Positions 48,955 through 60,432 of a stretch of DNA of 64,000 nucleotides are shown here, one piece after another. The translations under genes were made by a program, and so were the position numbers. Positions within the stretch are counted from its first letter, which is position 1. Each line of letters opens with the position of its first letter. The DNA lies in the NCBI GenBank assembly GCA_025786725.1, contig JAHLTZ010000043.1, forward strand, positions 62,001 through 126,000. The letters are read 5' to 3'. Origin of the DNA: Syncephalis fuscata (lineage: Eukaryota; Zoopagomycota; Zoopagomycetes; Zoopagales; Piptocephalidaceae). Below the pieces are notes generated by a model that made no database searches, was not told the origin of the DNA, and saw only the letters and a program-made list of their open reading frames with translations.

Positions 48955-50919
48955 ATGCATATCAACCTACTTATTGCCTCGTTGATCCTGGCATCTGTTG
49001 GTGCCGTTTCATGTGACAACCAACGAGTTGAGGTTGACTCTATTATTCCCAAGATTAATGTCGCTTCTGCAGTTCGCGATTTGTCGCCTGATCTAAGCAC
49101 ATACAAGCCACCAGCGTCATTCGCACCTCAAAGTGCACAAGAAGCTGCACTTGAATTTATTCGTTCCCAGCTCCACATCAAGAATGGCGAATTTATTTTG
49201 ACCAACTCGCACAAGTCCGAGACCAGCGGTACCACTCATGTCTATCTTCAGCAAACCATCAAAGACATTAACGTTTCGAATGGTGTTGTGGGTATTCACG
49301 TCGACAAAGCAAACAAGATCATTGCCTATGACGACAGTTTCTTCAAGACCAACAAAGCTAATCAGTTTGTAGCTAAACCACTCAAAACATGGGATGGCCA
49401 GACTACCGGATTTGTTTCTCCCATTGATGCATTGAGTAAACTTGCCACACACATCAAACAGCAATTCGATGCCAGCAAGGTCCAAACTGTACCACAAGCT
49501 AAATCTGCAGGTAGTGGCCAGTCATATCTGCTCGAGAATGTTGACTTTGCCACGTCTCCAGTAAAAGTGTCACAATCATACATCCAAACAAGTGCCAATG
49601 AAGTGGAACCCGCTTGGGAGTTTATGATCAAGATGCCGCTTAACAATTTCTTAGTCCATGTATCGGCAGATGGCACCAAAATACTTGCATTGAAGGATTT
49701 AATGTCTTTTGCCAGTTACAATGTTGTTAAAATTGACAACAACAATCCTATCGACACGCCACGCCAAATTGTCACGGATCCAGCCGACAAGATTGCATCA
49801 CCAAATGGCTGGCACACACAGGGAAGCAAAAGATTTACCACTACAGTTGGTAACAATGTATTTGCTCAGGCCAACTATAATATTAAAAACGCAAAAGGTG
49901 ATCGCATTGATGATAATGAAGATAGCTGGAAAAACAGTACTCGTCCAGATGGTGGAAAAAATCTAAAGTTTGATTTTCCGTACGATCCTAAAAAAGCGCC
50001 AAAAGACAATGCCAACGCAGCTGTTACCAACCTGTTCTACGTTGCTAACAGTATACATGATATTTTCTACAAGTATGGTTTCAATGAAGCTGCTGGCAAC
50101 TTCCAAGAAGACAACGGCAACAAAGGTGGCAAGGGCGGTGACGCTGTAGCTGCTCAAGCGTTGCAAGGCTACGATTCTCCAGGCTTCCGTGGCAATGCAT
50201 TTTTTACAGAATCGGTTGATGGTGAACGACCAACAATGGCAATGTTTGGCTTTGACGAGATAAAACCAGGCCGCGACGGGGATTTCGAAAATGATATTAT
50301 TTCGCATGAATATGGCCATGGCATATCTGGTCGACTAACCGGTGGCAGTGGGAAATCCGACTGTTTGTCAGATACCGAAGCCAGAGGCATGAGCGAAGGT
50401 TGGAGTGACTTCTTTGCTTATTGGCTTGAGATGAAAGCATTTGATAAATCTACTAAAAATGTTGAAATGGGAAAATACGTCGCTGGCCAAAATATTCGTA
50501 GTCATCCATATTCAACTAACATGGCTACAAATCCACGGTCATTTTATGATTTAAGCAAAGACGAATGGAGTCTTGGTGTATATGATTTTGGTGAAGTTTG
50601 GGCCACAATGCTATACGAAGTTTACTGGAATCTTGCTAATAAGCTTGGATTTCAAGCAAACATATACTCCCCCGACATTACAAAAGGCAACACTCTTTTA
50701 CTTCAAATTGTCATTGATGGCCTAAAATTACAACCATGTAATCCAACTTTTGTTCAAGCTCGAAATGCCATCATTCAAGCCGAAAAGCAATTAACCGGTG
50801 GTAAGCATGCCTGCGAAATCTGGCGTGGATTTGCCAAACGAGGTCTTGGTTATAATGCTAGCACTAAGAAGGGTATTAGATATCCGGATATTAATTTACC
50901 AAAAAACTGTAAGCCATAG
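48955..50919 (+). CDS. Secreted fungalysin M36 metalloprotease, copy 2 (654 aa)
   Basis: Same architecture as copy 1: signal peptide (residues 1-20), FTP/PepSY propeptide, catalytic M36 domain with HEYGH at 451-455 and Glu481 in SEGWSDFF. It is intronless. The propeptide and much of the catalytic domain are almost identical to copy 3 in inverted orientation. Differences are concentrated in three patches: about residues 308-340 (IKNAKGDRIDDNEDSWKN), about 466-560, and the last 15 residues. The calcium-like loop of copy 1 is degenerate here. It is probably secreted to digest prey, host or environmental protein. Confidence 0.96.
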   Translation: MHINLLIASLILASVGAVSCDNQRVEVDSIIPKINVASAVRDLSPDLSTYKPPASFAPQSAQEAALEFIRSQLHIKNGEFILTNSHKSETSGTTHVYLQQTIKDINVSNGVVGIHVDKANKIIAYDDSFFKTNKANQFVAKPLKTWDGQTTGFVSPIDALSKLATHIKQQFDASKVQTVPQAKSAGSGQSYLLENVDFATSPVKVSQSYIQTSANEVEPAWEFMIKMPLNNFLVHVSADGTKILALKDLMSFASYNVVKIDNNNPIDTPRQIVTDPADKIASPNGWHTQGSKRFTTTVGNNVFAQANYNIKNAKGDRIDDNEDSWKNSTRPDGGKNLKFDFPYDPKKAPKDNANAAVTNLFYVANSIHDIFYKYGFNEAAGNFQEDNGNKGGKGGDAVAAQALQGYDSPGFRGNAFFTESVDGERPTMAMFGFDEIKPGRDGDFENDIISHEYGHGISGRLTGGSGKSDCLSDTEARGMSEGWSDFFAYWLEMKAFDKSTKNVEMGKYVAGQNIRSHPYSTNMATNPRSFYDLSKDEWSLGVYDFGEVWATMLYEVYWNLANKLGFQANIYSPDITKGNTLLLQIVIDGLKLQPCNPTFVQARNAIIQAEKQLTGGKHACEIWRGFAKRGLGYNASTKKGIRYPDINLPKNCKP

Positions 50920-52228
50920 GTATATAAGGGCACATTAATAAATAAATATAGCGTTGAACTAAAAATAAATCAGTGTTTTAATATTGCTAAAATATAAGCT
51001 AGATAGTTATAAATACTGTATTCGAGTGCTTTGAACCTATTACATCACTATCTCGTAAAAAAAAGCGTTAATTCTTACTAGCGGTCACCAGAGGCGTGCT
51101 CAAGTATTCCTACATGGTTTATGCCAACGGATAAACATTTTGAAGGGCTGTATGTCTAGTTTATTTTTTATCTATAACAAATGGCATTAGTTTTCTACTG
51201 TATACGTTATTTAGTTTGTAGTGTACTATTAGATATATTACACTTCTTGTATTGATAGTCAAAGATATTTTTTGCAAATATTAATAAACTATTAAAGAGA
51301 ATATGCGCAGTGTTGAATTATATTAAATCAGCACTAAATATTTGGATACAACTTAAATAATAAAATACCTAAAAACAATAGACACTCATACAAAAGTGGT
51401 AGAACACACTAATGTTTATTTTATAAGAATGAAGTTTTTATATTAGAGAATGTTTATTAATAACATTCATTATAATATCTGTCATAACTTTGACATTGAC
51501 ATTAGTATCATCATCGGACCAAGAGTTTTTATTAGTATTATATTATAATTAGTTATATTTAATACAATTGCATCTAAACTGTTCATTTTAATAATAATAT
51601 TAGTAGTTTATTTAATTAATCTATTATTTATCTCTGCTGATGTTATTTTACTAATAAATCATATTCTTTTAGTTTTAAAAGTAAAAATGAAATAAAAACT
51701 AGCAAATTTATTAGTACAATAGCAGGAGCAGGAATCAATAAAATAATTGATCCAATAAACCACTAATCTTACTGTTAAATTAAATGGCGTAAATGTAGTT
51801 GTATTAAATATACTCAATTGTAGTTTATTAATATTTGCAAGGAAAGTTTTATTTCTGACTAACTACCAAAAAAGTACATTACATCTAATAGTATGGCACA
51901 AACTAAATAATGTATGTAGCAGAAAATCAGTGGCATGTGTTACAGTTAACAAATAAATTAAATGGACAGTCGGCCATCATGTCTATTTGCTGTCATAAAG
52001 CATCCTGAAACGATAATTGAGCGATCTTTAATGATCATCAGTAAAGATTGACGCGATATCTACAAAGTGATTATTGATATGCTAAATTTAAAATACTCAA
52101 ATACAGCATTTGCAACTAATTAGCTTAGATCTTTGTTTAATAATATAAAAGCAGATTTTAGGAATGTTAAAATGTTGATTTATTTCTAGTTCAACACTCT
52201 ATTCGTGTATTACTATGCGATTGTATGT
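50920..52228. other. Spacer between convergent inverted M36 copies
   Basis: About 1.3 kb of AT-rich DNA between two convergent genes. No ORF, RNA or transposon ends were recognised. Confidence 0.5.
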
Positions 52229-54193
52229 CTACGGCTTACAAGTGGGTGGTAAGCTGGTGTTTGCTACTCTAATACTACCCCTACTATTAGCACCATGACC
52301 AAGACCTCGTTTGGCAAATCCACGCCAGATTTCGCAGGCGTGCTTACCACCGGTTAATTGCTTTTCGGCTTGAATGATGGCATCTCGGGCTTGAACAAAA
52401 GTTGGATTACATGGTTGTAATTTTAGGCCATCAATGACAATTTGAAGTAAAAGAGTGTTGCCTTTTGTAATGTCGGGGGAGTATATGTTTGTTTGAAATC
52501 CAAGCTTATTAACAAGATTCCAGTAAACTTCGTATAGCATTGTGGCCCAAACTTCGCCAAAATCATACGCATCAAACTTTTGTCCAACTTTAGTTAAATC
52601 ATTAAATGATTTTGGATTTACAGTCGTGCTAGTTGAGTATGGACGGCTACGAATATTTTGACCAGCAACGTGTTTGCCCATTTCAACATTTTTAGTAGAT
52701 TTATCAGATGCTTTCATCTCAAGCCAATAAGCAAAGAAGTCACTCCAACCTTCGCCCATGCCTTTAGCTTCGGCGTCTGATAAGCAGCCGGACTTTCCAC
52801 TGCCACCGGTTAGTCGGCCAGATATGCCATGGCCATATTCATGCGAAATAATATCATTTTCGAAATCCCCGTCGCGGCCTGGTTTTATCTCGTCAAAGCC
52901 AAACATTGCCATTGTTGGTCGTTCACCATCAACCGATTCTGTAAAAAATGCATTGCCACGGAAGCCTGGAGAATCGTAGCCTTGCAACGCTTGAGCAGCT
53001 ACAGCGTCACCGCCCTTGCCACCTTTGTTGCCGTTGTCTTCTTGGAAGTTGCCAGCAGCTTCATTGAAACCATACTTGTAGAAAATATCATGTATACTGT
53101 TAGCAACGTAGAACAGGTTGGTAACAGCTGCGTTGGCATTATCTTTTGGTGCTTTTTTAGGATCGTATGGAAAGTTAAAATTTAGACTACTTCCGCCATC
53201 TGGACGGGGGTTGTTTTTCCAATTAGCTTCATTATCATCATAGTGCTCTTTTCTTGCGCTTCTAACATTGTAGTTGGCCTGAGCAAATACATTGTTACCA
53301 ACTGTAGTGGTAAATCTTTTGCTTCCCTGTGTGTGCCAGCCATTTGGTGATGCAATCTTGTCGGCTGGATCCGTGACAATTTGGCGTGGTGTGTCGATAG
53401 GATTGTTGTTGCCAATTTTAACAACATTGTAACTGGCAAAAGACATTAAATCCTTCAATGCAAGTATTTTGGTGCCATCTGCCGATACATGGACTAAGAA
53501 ATTGTTAAGCGGCATCTTGATCATAAACTCCCAAGCGGGTTCCACTTCATTGGCACTTGTTTGGATGTATGATTGTGACACTTTTACTGGAGACGTGGCA
53601 AAGTCAACATTCTCGAGCAGATATGACTGGCCACTACCTGCAGATTTAGCTTGTGGTACAGTTTGGACCTTGCTGGCATCGAATTGCTGTTTGATGTGTG
53701 TGGCAAGTTTACTCAATGCATCAATGGGAGAAACAAATCCGGTAGTCTGGCCATCCCATGTTTTGAGTGGTTTAGCTACAAACTGATTAGCTTTGTTGGT
53801 CTTGAAGAAACTGTCGTCATAGGCAATGATCTTGTTTGCTTTGTCGACGTGAATACCCACAACACCATTCGAAACGTTAATGTCTTTGATGGTTTGCTGA
53901 AGATAGACATGAGTGGTACCGCTGGTCTCGGACTTGTGCGAGTTGGTCAAAATAAATTCGCCATTCTTGATGTGGAGCTGGGAACGAATAAATTCAAGTG
54001 CAGCTTCTTGTGCACTTTGAGGTGCGAATGACGCTGGTGGCTTGTATGTGCTTAGATCAGGCGACAAATCGCGAACTGCAGAAGCGACGTTAATCTTGGG
54101 AATAATAGAGTCAACCTCAACTCGTTGGTTGTCACATGAAACGGCACCAACAGATGCCAGGATCAACGAGGCAATAAGTAGGTTGATATGCAT
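52229..54193 (-). CDS. Secreted fungalysin M36 metalloprotease, copy 3 (654 aa)
   Basis: Inverted near-duplicate of copy 2. The first ~300 codons differ at only a handful of nucleotides, including the signal peptide and propeptide. The catalytic site HEYGHGISGRLTGG and the Glu ligand in GEGWSDFF are intact. The variable patches are VRSARKEHYDDNEANWKNN, the region from about residue 466 (SGCLSDAEAKGMGEG) through the RSRPYSTSTTVNPKS segment to KVGQKFDAYDFGEV, and the tail GHGANSRGSIRVANTSLPP. It is intronless and intact. The mosaic identity suggests gene conversion with copy 2 alongside local diversification. Confidence 0.96.
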   Translation of the reverse strand: MHINLLIASLILASVGAVSCDNQRVEVDSIIPKINVASAVRDLSPDLSTYKPPASFAPQSAQEAALEFIRSQLHIKNGEFILTNSHKSETSGTTHVYLQQTIKDINVSNGVVGIHVDKANKIIAYDDSFFKTNKANQFVAKPLKTWDGQTTGFVSPIDALSKLATHIKQQFDASKVQTVPQAKSAGSGQSYLLENVDFATSPVKVSQSYIQTSANEVEPAWEFMIKMPLNNFLVHVSADGTKILALKDLMSFASYNVVKIGNNNPIDTPRQIVTDPADKIASPNGWHTQGSKRFTTTVGNNVFAQANYNVRSARKEHYDDNEANWKNNPRPDGGSSLNFNFPYDPKKAPKDNANAAVTNLFYVANSIHDIFYKYGFNEAAGNFQEDNGNKGGKGGDAVAAQALQGYDSPGFRGNAFFTESVDGERPTMAMFGFDEIKPGRDGDFENDIISHEYGHGISGRLTGGSGKSGCLSDAEAKGMGEGWSDFFAYWLEMKASDKSTKNVEMGKHVAGQNIRSRPYSTSTTVNPKSFNDLTKVGQKFDAYDFGEVWATMLYEVYWNLVNKLGFQTNIYSPDITKGNTLLLQIVIDGLKLQPCNPTFVQARDAIIQAEKQLTGGKHACEIWRGFAKRGLGHGANSRGSIRVANTSLPPTCKP

Positions 54194-56481
54194 GTTGACG
54201 GTAGAAAGCGAAGAGTCGTGATACGTAGATTGATCAACTAAAATAAAGACTGCTTAAAACCAACCAGTGGATTTCAAAAACAGCGTAATCGTAAGTTGGG
54301 TTGTTGTAAGTGGATCACGTAGTTGTTAAGATGTTGAACGTAAAATTTATGGTGTATAGTTATAATGCTTTACAAAAATACTTCAACAAGCACGGCTTTT
54401 ATAATGAACGCCGTATCTGTGCAATGAAATCTGAGCTTGTAAAACAGTAGAACATAGTCACATACTACCGATGGGTTGACACTGGATATCCAGTATAACC
54501 AATTGTTGGCTTGTAACAAGTACCCCTATACTATACACAATTTACTAGTGTTAGCTAGGTCATACCTCAGAATATGTGTATTAAATTAGTAAGGCCTTGA
54601 ATTAGACGGTTTCACAGCAAGTGCTTTATACGGTACAATAGAATATTTGATATTTTTCATTCCTTGTTTAGCATCTGAGACATACAAATGAACAAATAAA
54701 AATAGAAATTCAGTTATGAATACCATGGTATTTAATTTTTTAAAAACTTGGGCCCAATTGAATGTTTCGGCATTTCAAAATTCCTTATTGTGAGTACTTT
54801 GAGATTTTTTATTGCAAGCACTCTATGGTTCTTTATCACAAGCACTTTGAGATTTTTTTTATCGCAAGCACCCTAAAGTTTTTTATCACAATTGCCACCA
54901 GTAAATATTCAATTATACTAGTAATATAGGCCTGAAATGAAACTTGACGTAGAAGCCTATAGCAGATTTAATGACAAACTGCTTGAAATTTCAAAACACT
55001 TTTTAGCAAACGATTGTCTTTAACAATCAGCTACTCCATATTTGAATAAGCGACAAACTACCGGACAGTTTTGAATTCAAACCTGGTTTATCTATACCAA
55101 GACTTACACAACTAAATTAGTAATGATTTTTGAGTTGTGGGCACAATGACATTATTATTTACAGTTGCATATTGCATAGTTAAAATGCATATTAAAGTTG
55201 ATATTTCATGTGCACTAAAAGTACAAATGGCACTTTTTAAAATTGATACATGTATTTTAACTAAAACAATTCTGACAATTAAGCTAGCAAATTAGAATAA
55301 GAATAAAACAACGGTTTACGTTACTATTTGATGTACCAAGATACATATAAGTATATGTTATAATAAATTCACAGATGAGTGTCGATCAGTGTATATGTAC
55401 ATAAACCAGTCGATCACTCAGAGTGCTTGTTAAACTAATTAGATTTGCTGAATTGTAACACGAAAAGTACAACACTACAAAGAATGTTTACAATTTTACT
55501 AGCTAACTAATCTAATGGTTGTAGCACTGTGACCATCACTATGGGCTTGACTTGAAGTAGGCCGTGTTTTACTTAATACTATGCCGATCTGCTTTTCTAT
55601 TGATATGGGCAATGCAATAATCAAGTATAATTTTTCATTCAAACCCATTTTAATATCTGCTATAAAATACCACTAGTAATTATACTGATGCTGGATATTC
55701 AGTGGTATACTATAACTCAAAGTAGCTTCTTTAGTATTATGTTTCATATTTTTACTAACATAAAGTAAGATAATTTGATTTTTGTGCTATAATCTTTAAG
55801 TTATTATGCATTTCCGTCATGAGCTATCGTACTGCTGCAGCTGCTGTGACATTATATATGCAAGGATAGTCTATGATTATTCGAATCACTGCAATATACA
55901 GCAGCAACCATTACAGGCATTCTTTATTTACATATGCGTACATTATATCCGATAACCAAGCAGCTGAATGCCACACACACAAATGATTTATTTTGCTGAA
56001 TTTACTTGTAATAGTACAAGCTTGTATTTTAGTATCAATTGTTGTTATAATACATTACCGTTAGATATTAAATGGTAAGTGCAGCCATATCTAATACATT
56101 CAGTTTATTTAATGCATCACACCAATCAGAACATCATTGCAATGCAATAATATATTGAAGCTATACTATGTCTAGTTATATTATGTATGCTATGTGTTTT
56201 CATATGAATACTACGCGTGTAACTATGAAAATATGTATTATAAATTTATTATTATGTTCATAAATTTATAGCAACTATGCTATATTTCTTACAACTTGGA
56301 CGAATGCAATTGACATTGTTTTGCATAGTTACTGTGAGAAAAGTTAGACAGTTTATTACTATTGCCTTTTGGAATTGGCAGATTGTGTGCGCGTAGATAT
56401 ACTAAGAATTGCTATGTTTGCACCAGACTGACTATTTCTGAATAAAAATGTGTTAGCCATACCATGCATTAAAGCGTTTTC
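54194..56481. other. Gene-free AT-rich stretch
   Basis: About 2.3 kb. The proximal 210 bp hold the copied M36 promoter (TATA at 54397-54403 on the minus strand). A short minisatellite is listed separately. No credible ORF was found. Confidence 0.5.
54788..54892. repeat. Minisatellite, ~25-bp unit, about four copies
   Basis: Units of the form GCAAGCACTTTGAGATTTTTTATC recur four times with length variation in the T-run. Confidence 0.75.
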
Positions 56482-56923
56482 CTAATACTTACAATTGTCG
56501 CATTCCTTGTGACCATTGTCTCTGTTGAGTCGGCAAGAACCATTCCTGCATTGATCGGAGCTATAGCATCTTTCGCCTCTGCCAAGATCATATCTATCAT
56601 TTTTGTTATTATGATAGCACCTTTGGTCCATGTCCCTTTTGTTTCTAAAGCTATCGAAATCATTGCATATATTTTCCATATGTCGACTCCTTGAACGACT
56701 GTTTCCTCTGCATTTTTTTCCCAAGCTATCCCAACCACCGTTATCTTCTACAGTGTGGCATTCATCGGGCATATCTATTATAAAACAGACGCTAGGTTAA
56801 GTCCTGAACAATAATGCTATTATTATAAACCATCTTACTGTTATTTTTTGCCTCTGCTACCGAATATACACTTGCGAGGGTACCGATAACGATGGTGGCA
56901 ACGAATAGGTTGTTAAAATGCAT
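56482..56923 (-). CDS. Small secreted cysteine-rich protein (125 aa)
   Basis: Two exons, 56839-56923 and 56482-56774, join in phase 1. Exon 1 is a signal peptide (NNLFVATIVIGTLASVYSVAEA). The mature part has nine cysteines among many Arg/Asn/Asp residues, for example DECHTVEDNGGW, GERCYSSDQCRNGSC and HKECDNCKY at the C-terminus. The Cx5Cx4C cluster is typical of disulphide-rich extracellular domains, but I do not recognise a specific family. Size, signal and cysteine content fit an effector-like secreted protein. A GTAAGT overlapping the stop (TGT AAG TAT TAG) could also act as a donor, so a longer form is possible. Confidence 0.75.
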
Positions 56924-57816
56924 TTTGTTGTTGCTGGTATTATAGCTTGAAAATAGTGAGTGCCGGCCCAAATATTATAGTATTGCTGATTAAGGAGCTA
57001 CTGGAGTAAAGATTAAAATTCAAATGGTAGATAGATGTGCTGCTGACGATGCCTGTGATGTTGAATGTCGAGTAAAAATATGCAAACTATTGCGCTGTTT
57101 AAATAGCAACGATTTGGCGTTTTCAGTCTGTTAGCTTTGCCGATTTGTTGCAAAAAACAGCAATCAATTACAAGAATAGCATAGTTACAGGTATTTGCTG
57201 TGCCATTTCAAGCTTTGCATATTTACTAATACTGTATAACCTGTTTGCCTTGACACAAGCAACCAGGCAATTACGAGTTGAATTTCAAAAAAATACTAAT
57301 TTATTCTAGTGTTGTTAGTTCGTTACTGGTCAAATATGAAACTGGTTCGCAGCTACATTGAAACAACCAGTTTAAACCGGCGTGACTGTCAAAACTTGTT
57401 GCAATATTTCTATTTTTACTAACAAAAGCTATATTTAGAAATTCTAGAAACCTTTATTGTCAAGTTCAGTACTCCAAGCCGCCTATGCAATTCAATGAGT
57501 AAATACCAAGACATTACTCATTCGCTTTGGTACGAAATAGCTACAGTGCATTGTATGAATTAAATTATAGTAAAATAACAAATAAACTAGCAGTTGATAT
57601 TGATGTCAGTTACATTAATTTATTGTCGATATAGCATCATTTATATCTATTGAATTTAAATCAAAAATAATAACGCAAAATATAATATTAACATTCTGAT
57701 ATAAAAATACTTATACGTAATGTGCCAAAGTAAATTACAATCAATACACACAATCGCAATTAGAAATGTTTTAATTTAAATAATTGACTATTTATTTCAT
57801 TTTACTCAATAAAATG
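56924..57816. other. Intergenic, upstream of the Cys-rich gene
   Basis: About 890 bp with no ORF or RNA recognised. Confidence 0.5.
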
Positions 57817-60432
57817 CTACGCGACTACTTGGAATGTACTAGAAGTTCCGTTGTGTGAAATGATATTTTGAACAATTGTGCGGTGGTGTCCAAAGTGTTG
57901 AATCCGATAGGTGCCCGCTATAACAAATAGATCAGCATTAATATACTTTCATATATTTAGTTAGTTCGTTATACTTACGTTGAGTATCGGCCTCGATATC
58001 CCATTCAATAACTGCTTTATTTTCTCCCAAACCGTTCACCTTGACCCAGTTGTAACGAGTGCTCCAATGGCCATCGTCACGAACACGTTTCCAGGCCTTG
58101 GTGGCTGGATCTTGTCGCTCAACGGAAATGTATGATTCTTCCAAGAGCAGATTGTTGCGTGGATGGCCAGTCCAGAAGGTAACGCTCACAGTGTTGCCAC
58201 GATTATACGACGGCTTTACATCGACGTTAACATCACCAAAAGACTTCCCAATGGGGTGTGAATCAAGCACTACACCGGTTTGCAAAGTGATAAACTTGCT
58301 GGAAAAGTCCTGCGGGGCAGAAGCAGAGATGATACGAGTATTGCCGGCCATGGCCTGTACCAGTTTGACAGCATTTTGGATGTAGGCTGGCAGCGAACCT
58401 GGTCCAAAAATAGTTGAAGCGGCTTCATAGCGCTGTGCAACATATTCTTCGGGTGTGGTGGTATAGCTAGCATAGGTGTTTGATGGGCCGGACACGATAA
58501 CCGTGGCATCTTCACCGACCAGACCTTGAGCAATGGCAGCTTGTTTAATTGCTTCACGCATACGACGGCCAGACATGGTGGTGAATTCGGCTGGCACGCC
58601 TACAATGAATACTTGACCAATACGAAATACTTGTAGCTCGACAATGGTAGGTTGCCACTCATAAGGGAAGTGTGTTTCGCCAGTGTTTAATAGAATTGGT
58701 TTTGGATATTGACAGGCTACTTGTGCCTTGGATGGGCTCTTTGTAATAATAGAACCGGCAAGGTTCCAAAGTGGATTTGATGTGTTTTGACCTTGATAGA
58801 AATCAAATTGGCCGGGACCTGTAAACGACAAGAATAATAGTTACATGATTAGATGGTGTCGACAAAAACATATAAGAAATGTAAATTACCATCTGTAGTA
58901 CCGGCAGCCATCGCATAGCCCATAGCGGGTGGACAAGTGTGGCCAGCTGTGCCGTTTGCATAGGTAAATGCCATATTGGACATATCGATGTACATATGCT
59001 GGAAATCAACAGCGCCTGATAATACCTTTTGAGGTTTACCTTCATACAGTTCACGTGCCTTGCTGAACTGGCGATCGCCAATAATAGCGTTGCTGGCAAA
59101 ATCGCCTTGTTTCCATCCAGGACCACTATTAGTTGTCTCTTTATTAGTAATGATAAATAAATGGTAAATACACCTACCGAGCCACGCATAATTCGTTCTT
59201 TCCATTGCATGTGCTACGCTGATAGTCACAAGGAAGGCCAGTGTCCATACACTTTGCTCCTTCAGTGTTGGGGGAAACATCGCCATGTTTGTTTGACTGA
59301 ATGCAGCCACAAAGCCAGTTGGCAAGCCTGTTGCGCTTTCTGGTGGATTCATTGCTTGTTCAAATTTAATAGCGGCATAACTATACGATAAATGCACGTT
59401 AGATGCAATAATTCCATGTGATTTAGCTTATTTTTGTCTTATTTACCCTTTGTTATCACCGGTAACTAGGGTGTTTGTGTTGTTCATGCTTGTGCCATGT
59501 GTGGCAAACCAGTTAACTTGGCCAATGCCTTTGCCCGATGCATCGTTGAATCGCAGCAATGTCATATCTTTATCGGTATTGTACTGGTAGCGAGCTCGTT
59601 CCTCGGCCGGATTGCGTTCGTAAGAAGAAGGCGACCGATTAATACTGGCATCAAGCAGCTCACCGACGTGGACTGAAACGCTTCCTGGCTGTAAACCTTT
59701 ATGAGCACGTTCAATTGACAGTACAATGCCGGAAACAAGAGCCTCAGCGGACTGGTTGACCCAACCGAGTGCGGTTAAGTCGTAAAGGAGATAGCCGAGC
59801 CAACCTGCCGGTCCAGAGTGACTGTGTGTACCGGTAATCATCACGTTCTTTTGTGTGTAAAGGTCGGCACCAAACTTTTCTTCAAGACGCTTGATGACTC
59901 GCTGGCGTACAAACTGCGACATCATAGCCGTGTCGGTCGTAATATGTACAACACGTTTATTAGAGGCCGTATCATGTACAATAAATGCACGCGAATAGAT
60001 ACGCTGACGAAGCCCAGTGCCTTTCTGTTTAATGTTGGCATAGCCCATGAAGTTGACCTCGGCTGATTGGCACGGCAGAGGCGTAAAAAAATAAGTTTGA
60101 CGGTAAGTCATGCACGCATATTAGTGAATGCACACTATTTCATATGTTGTATAACCTACCAATAGGCCTATCGTGTCGAATGAGATGCGTGCGCAAGGTA
60201 AAAAAGCCATCAGTATCCGGTTGTTATTCCGCTCTATATTCTGATACTTACCCCGTAATATCAGCAATACCCGCACCAACCTGAGTAAATTAAATTGATT
60301 AGTTTTGATTAATTAAATAAAACACACAGCAGTATAACCTACATTGTAGCTTGCATTGACGGCCACGGCAGCAGACACAAGCGTTAATGCTAAGCAAGCC
60401 AAGCTTGCGTGTGAGAAAGAGCCAAATATCAT
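57817..60432 (-). CDS. Neutral/alkaline ceramidase, secreted
   Basis: Hydrolyses ceramide to sphingosine and fatty acid. A signal peptide (SLACLALTLVSAAVAVNA) leads into GAGIADITG, then AEVNFMGYANIKQKGTGLRQ, the metal-site text GTHSHSGPAGW and WFATHGTSMNNTNTLVTGDNK. The nucleophile motif GDVSPN follows, then CMDTGLPCDYQRSTCNGKNE, GAVDFQHMYIDMSNM, VGVPAEFTTMSGRRMRE and WTGHPRNNLLLEESY. The C-terminal Ig-like end is PGTYRIQHFGHH...GTSSTFQVVA, with the stop at 57817-57819. About seven exons are apparent. Two weak points: the exon 2 to exon 3 acceptor near 60070-60110 is not a canonical AG, and one base is missing at about 59281-59285 between SQTN and GDVSPN. The frame change falls next to the catalytic Ser, so if real it would kill the enzyme. 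Confidence 0.93.

Larger units (their letters stand above)
48955..54193. repeat. Large inverted duplication carrying two M36 genes
   Basis: Arms of about 2 kb (roughly 48900-50919 and 52229-54250, plus the TATA blocks) lie head-outward, separated by 1.3 kb. Identity extends upstream of both ATGs (for example CTACGTATCACGACTCTTCG in both leaders), so the promoter was duplicated with the gene. Confidence 0.9.
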
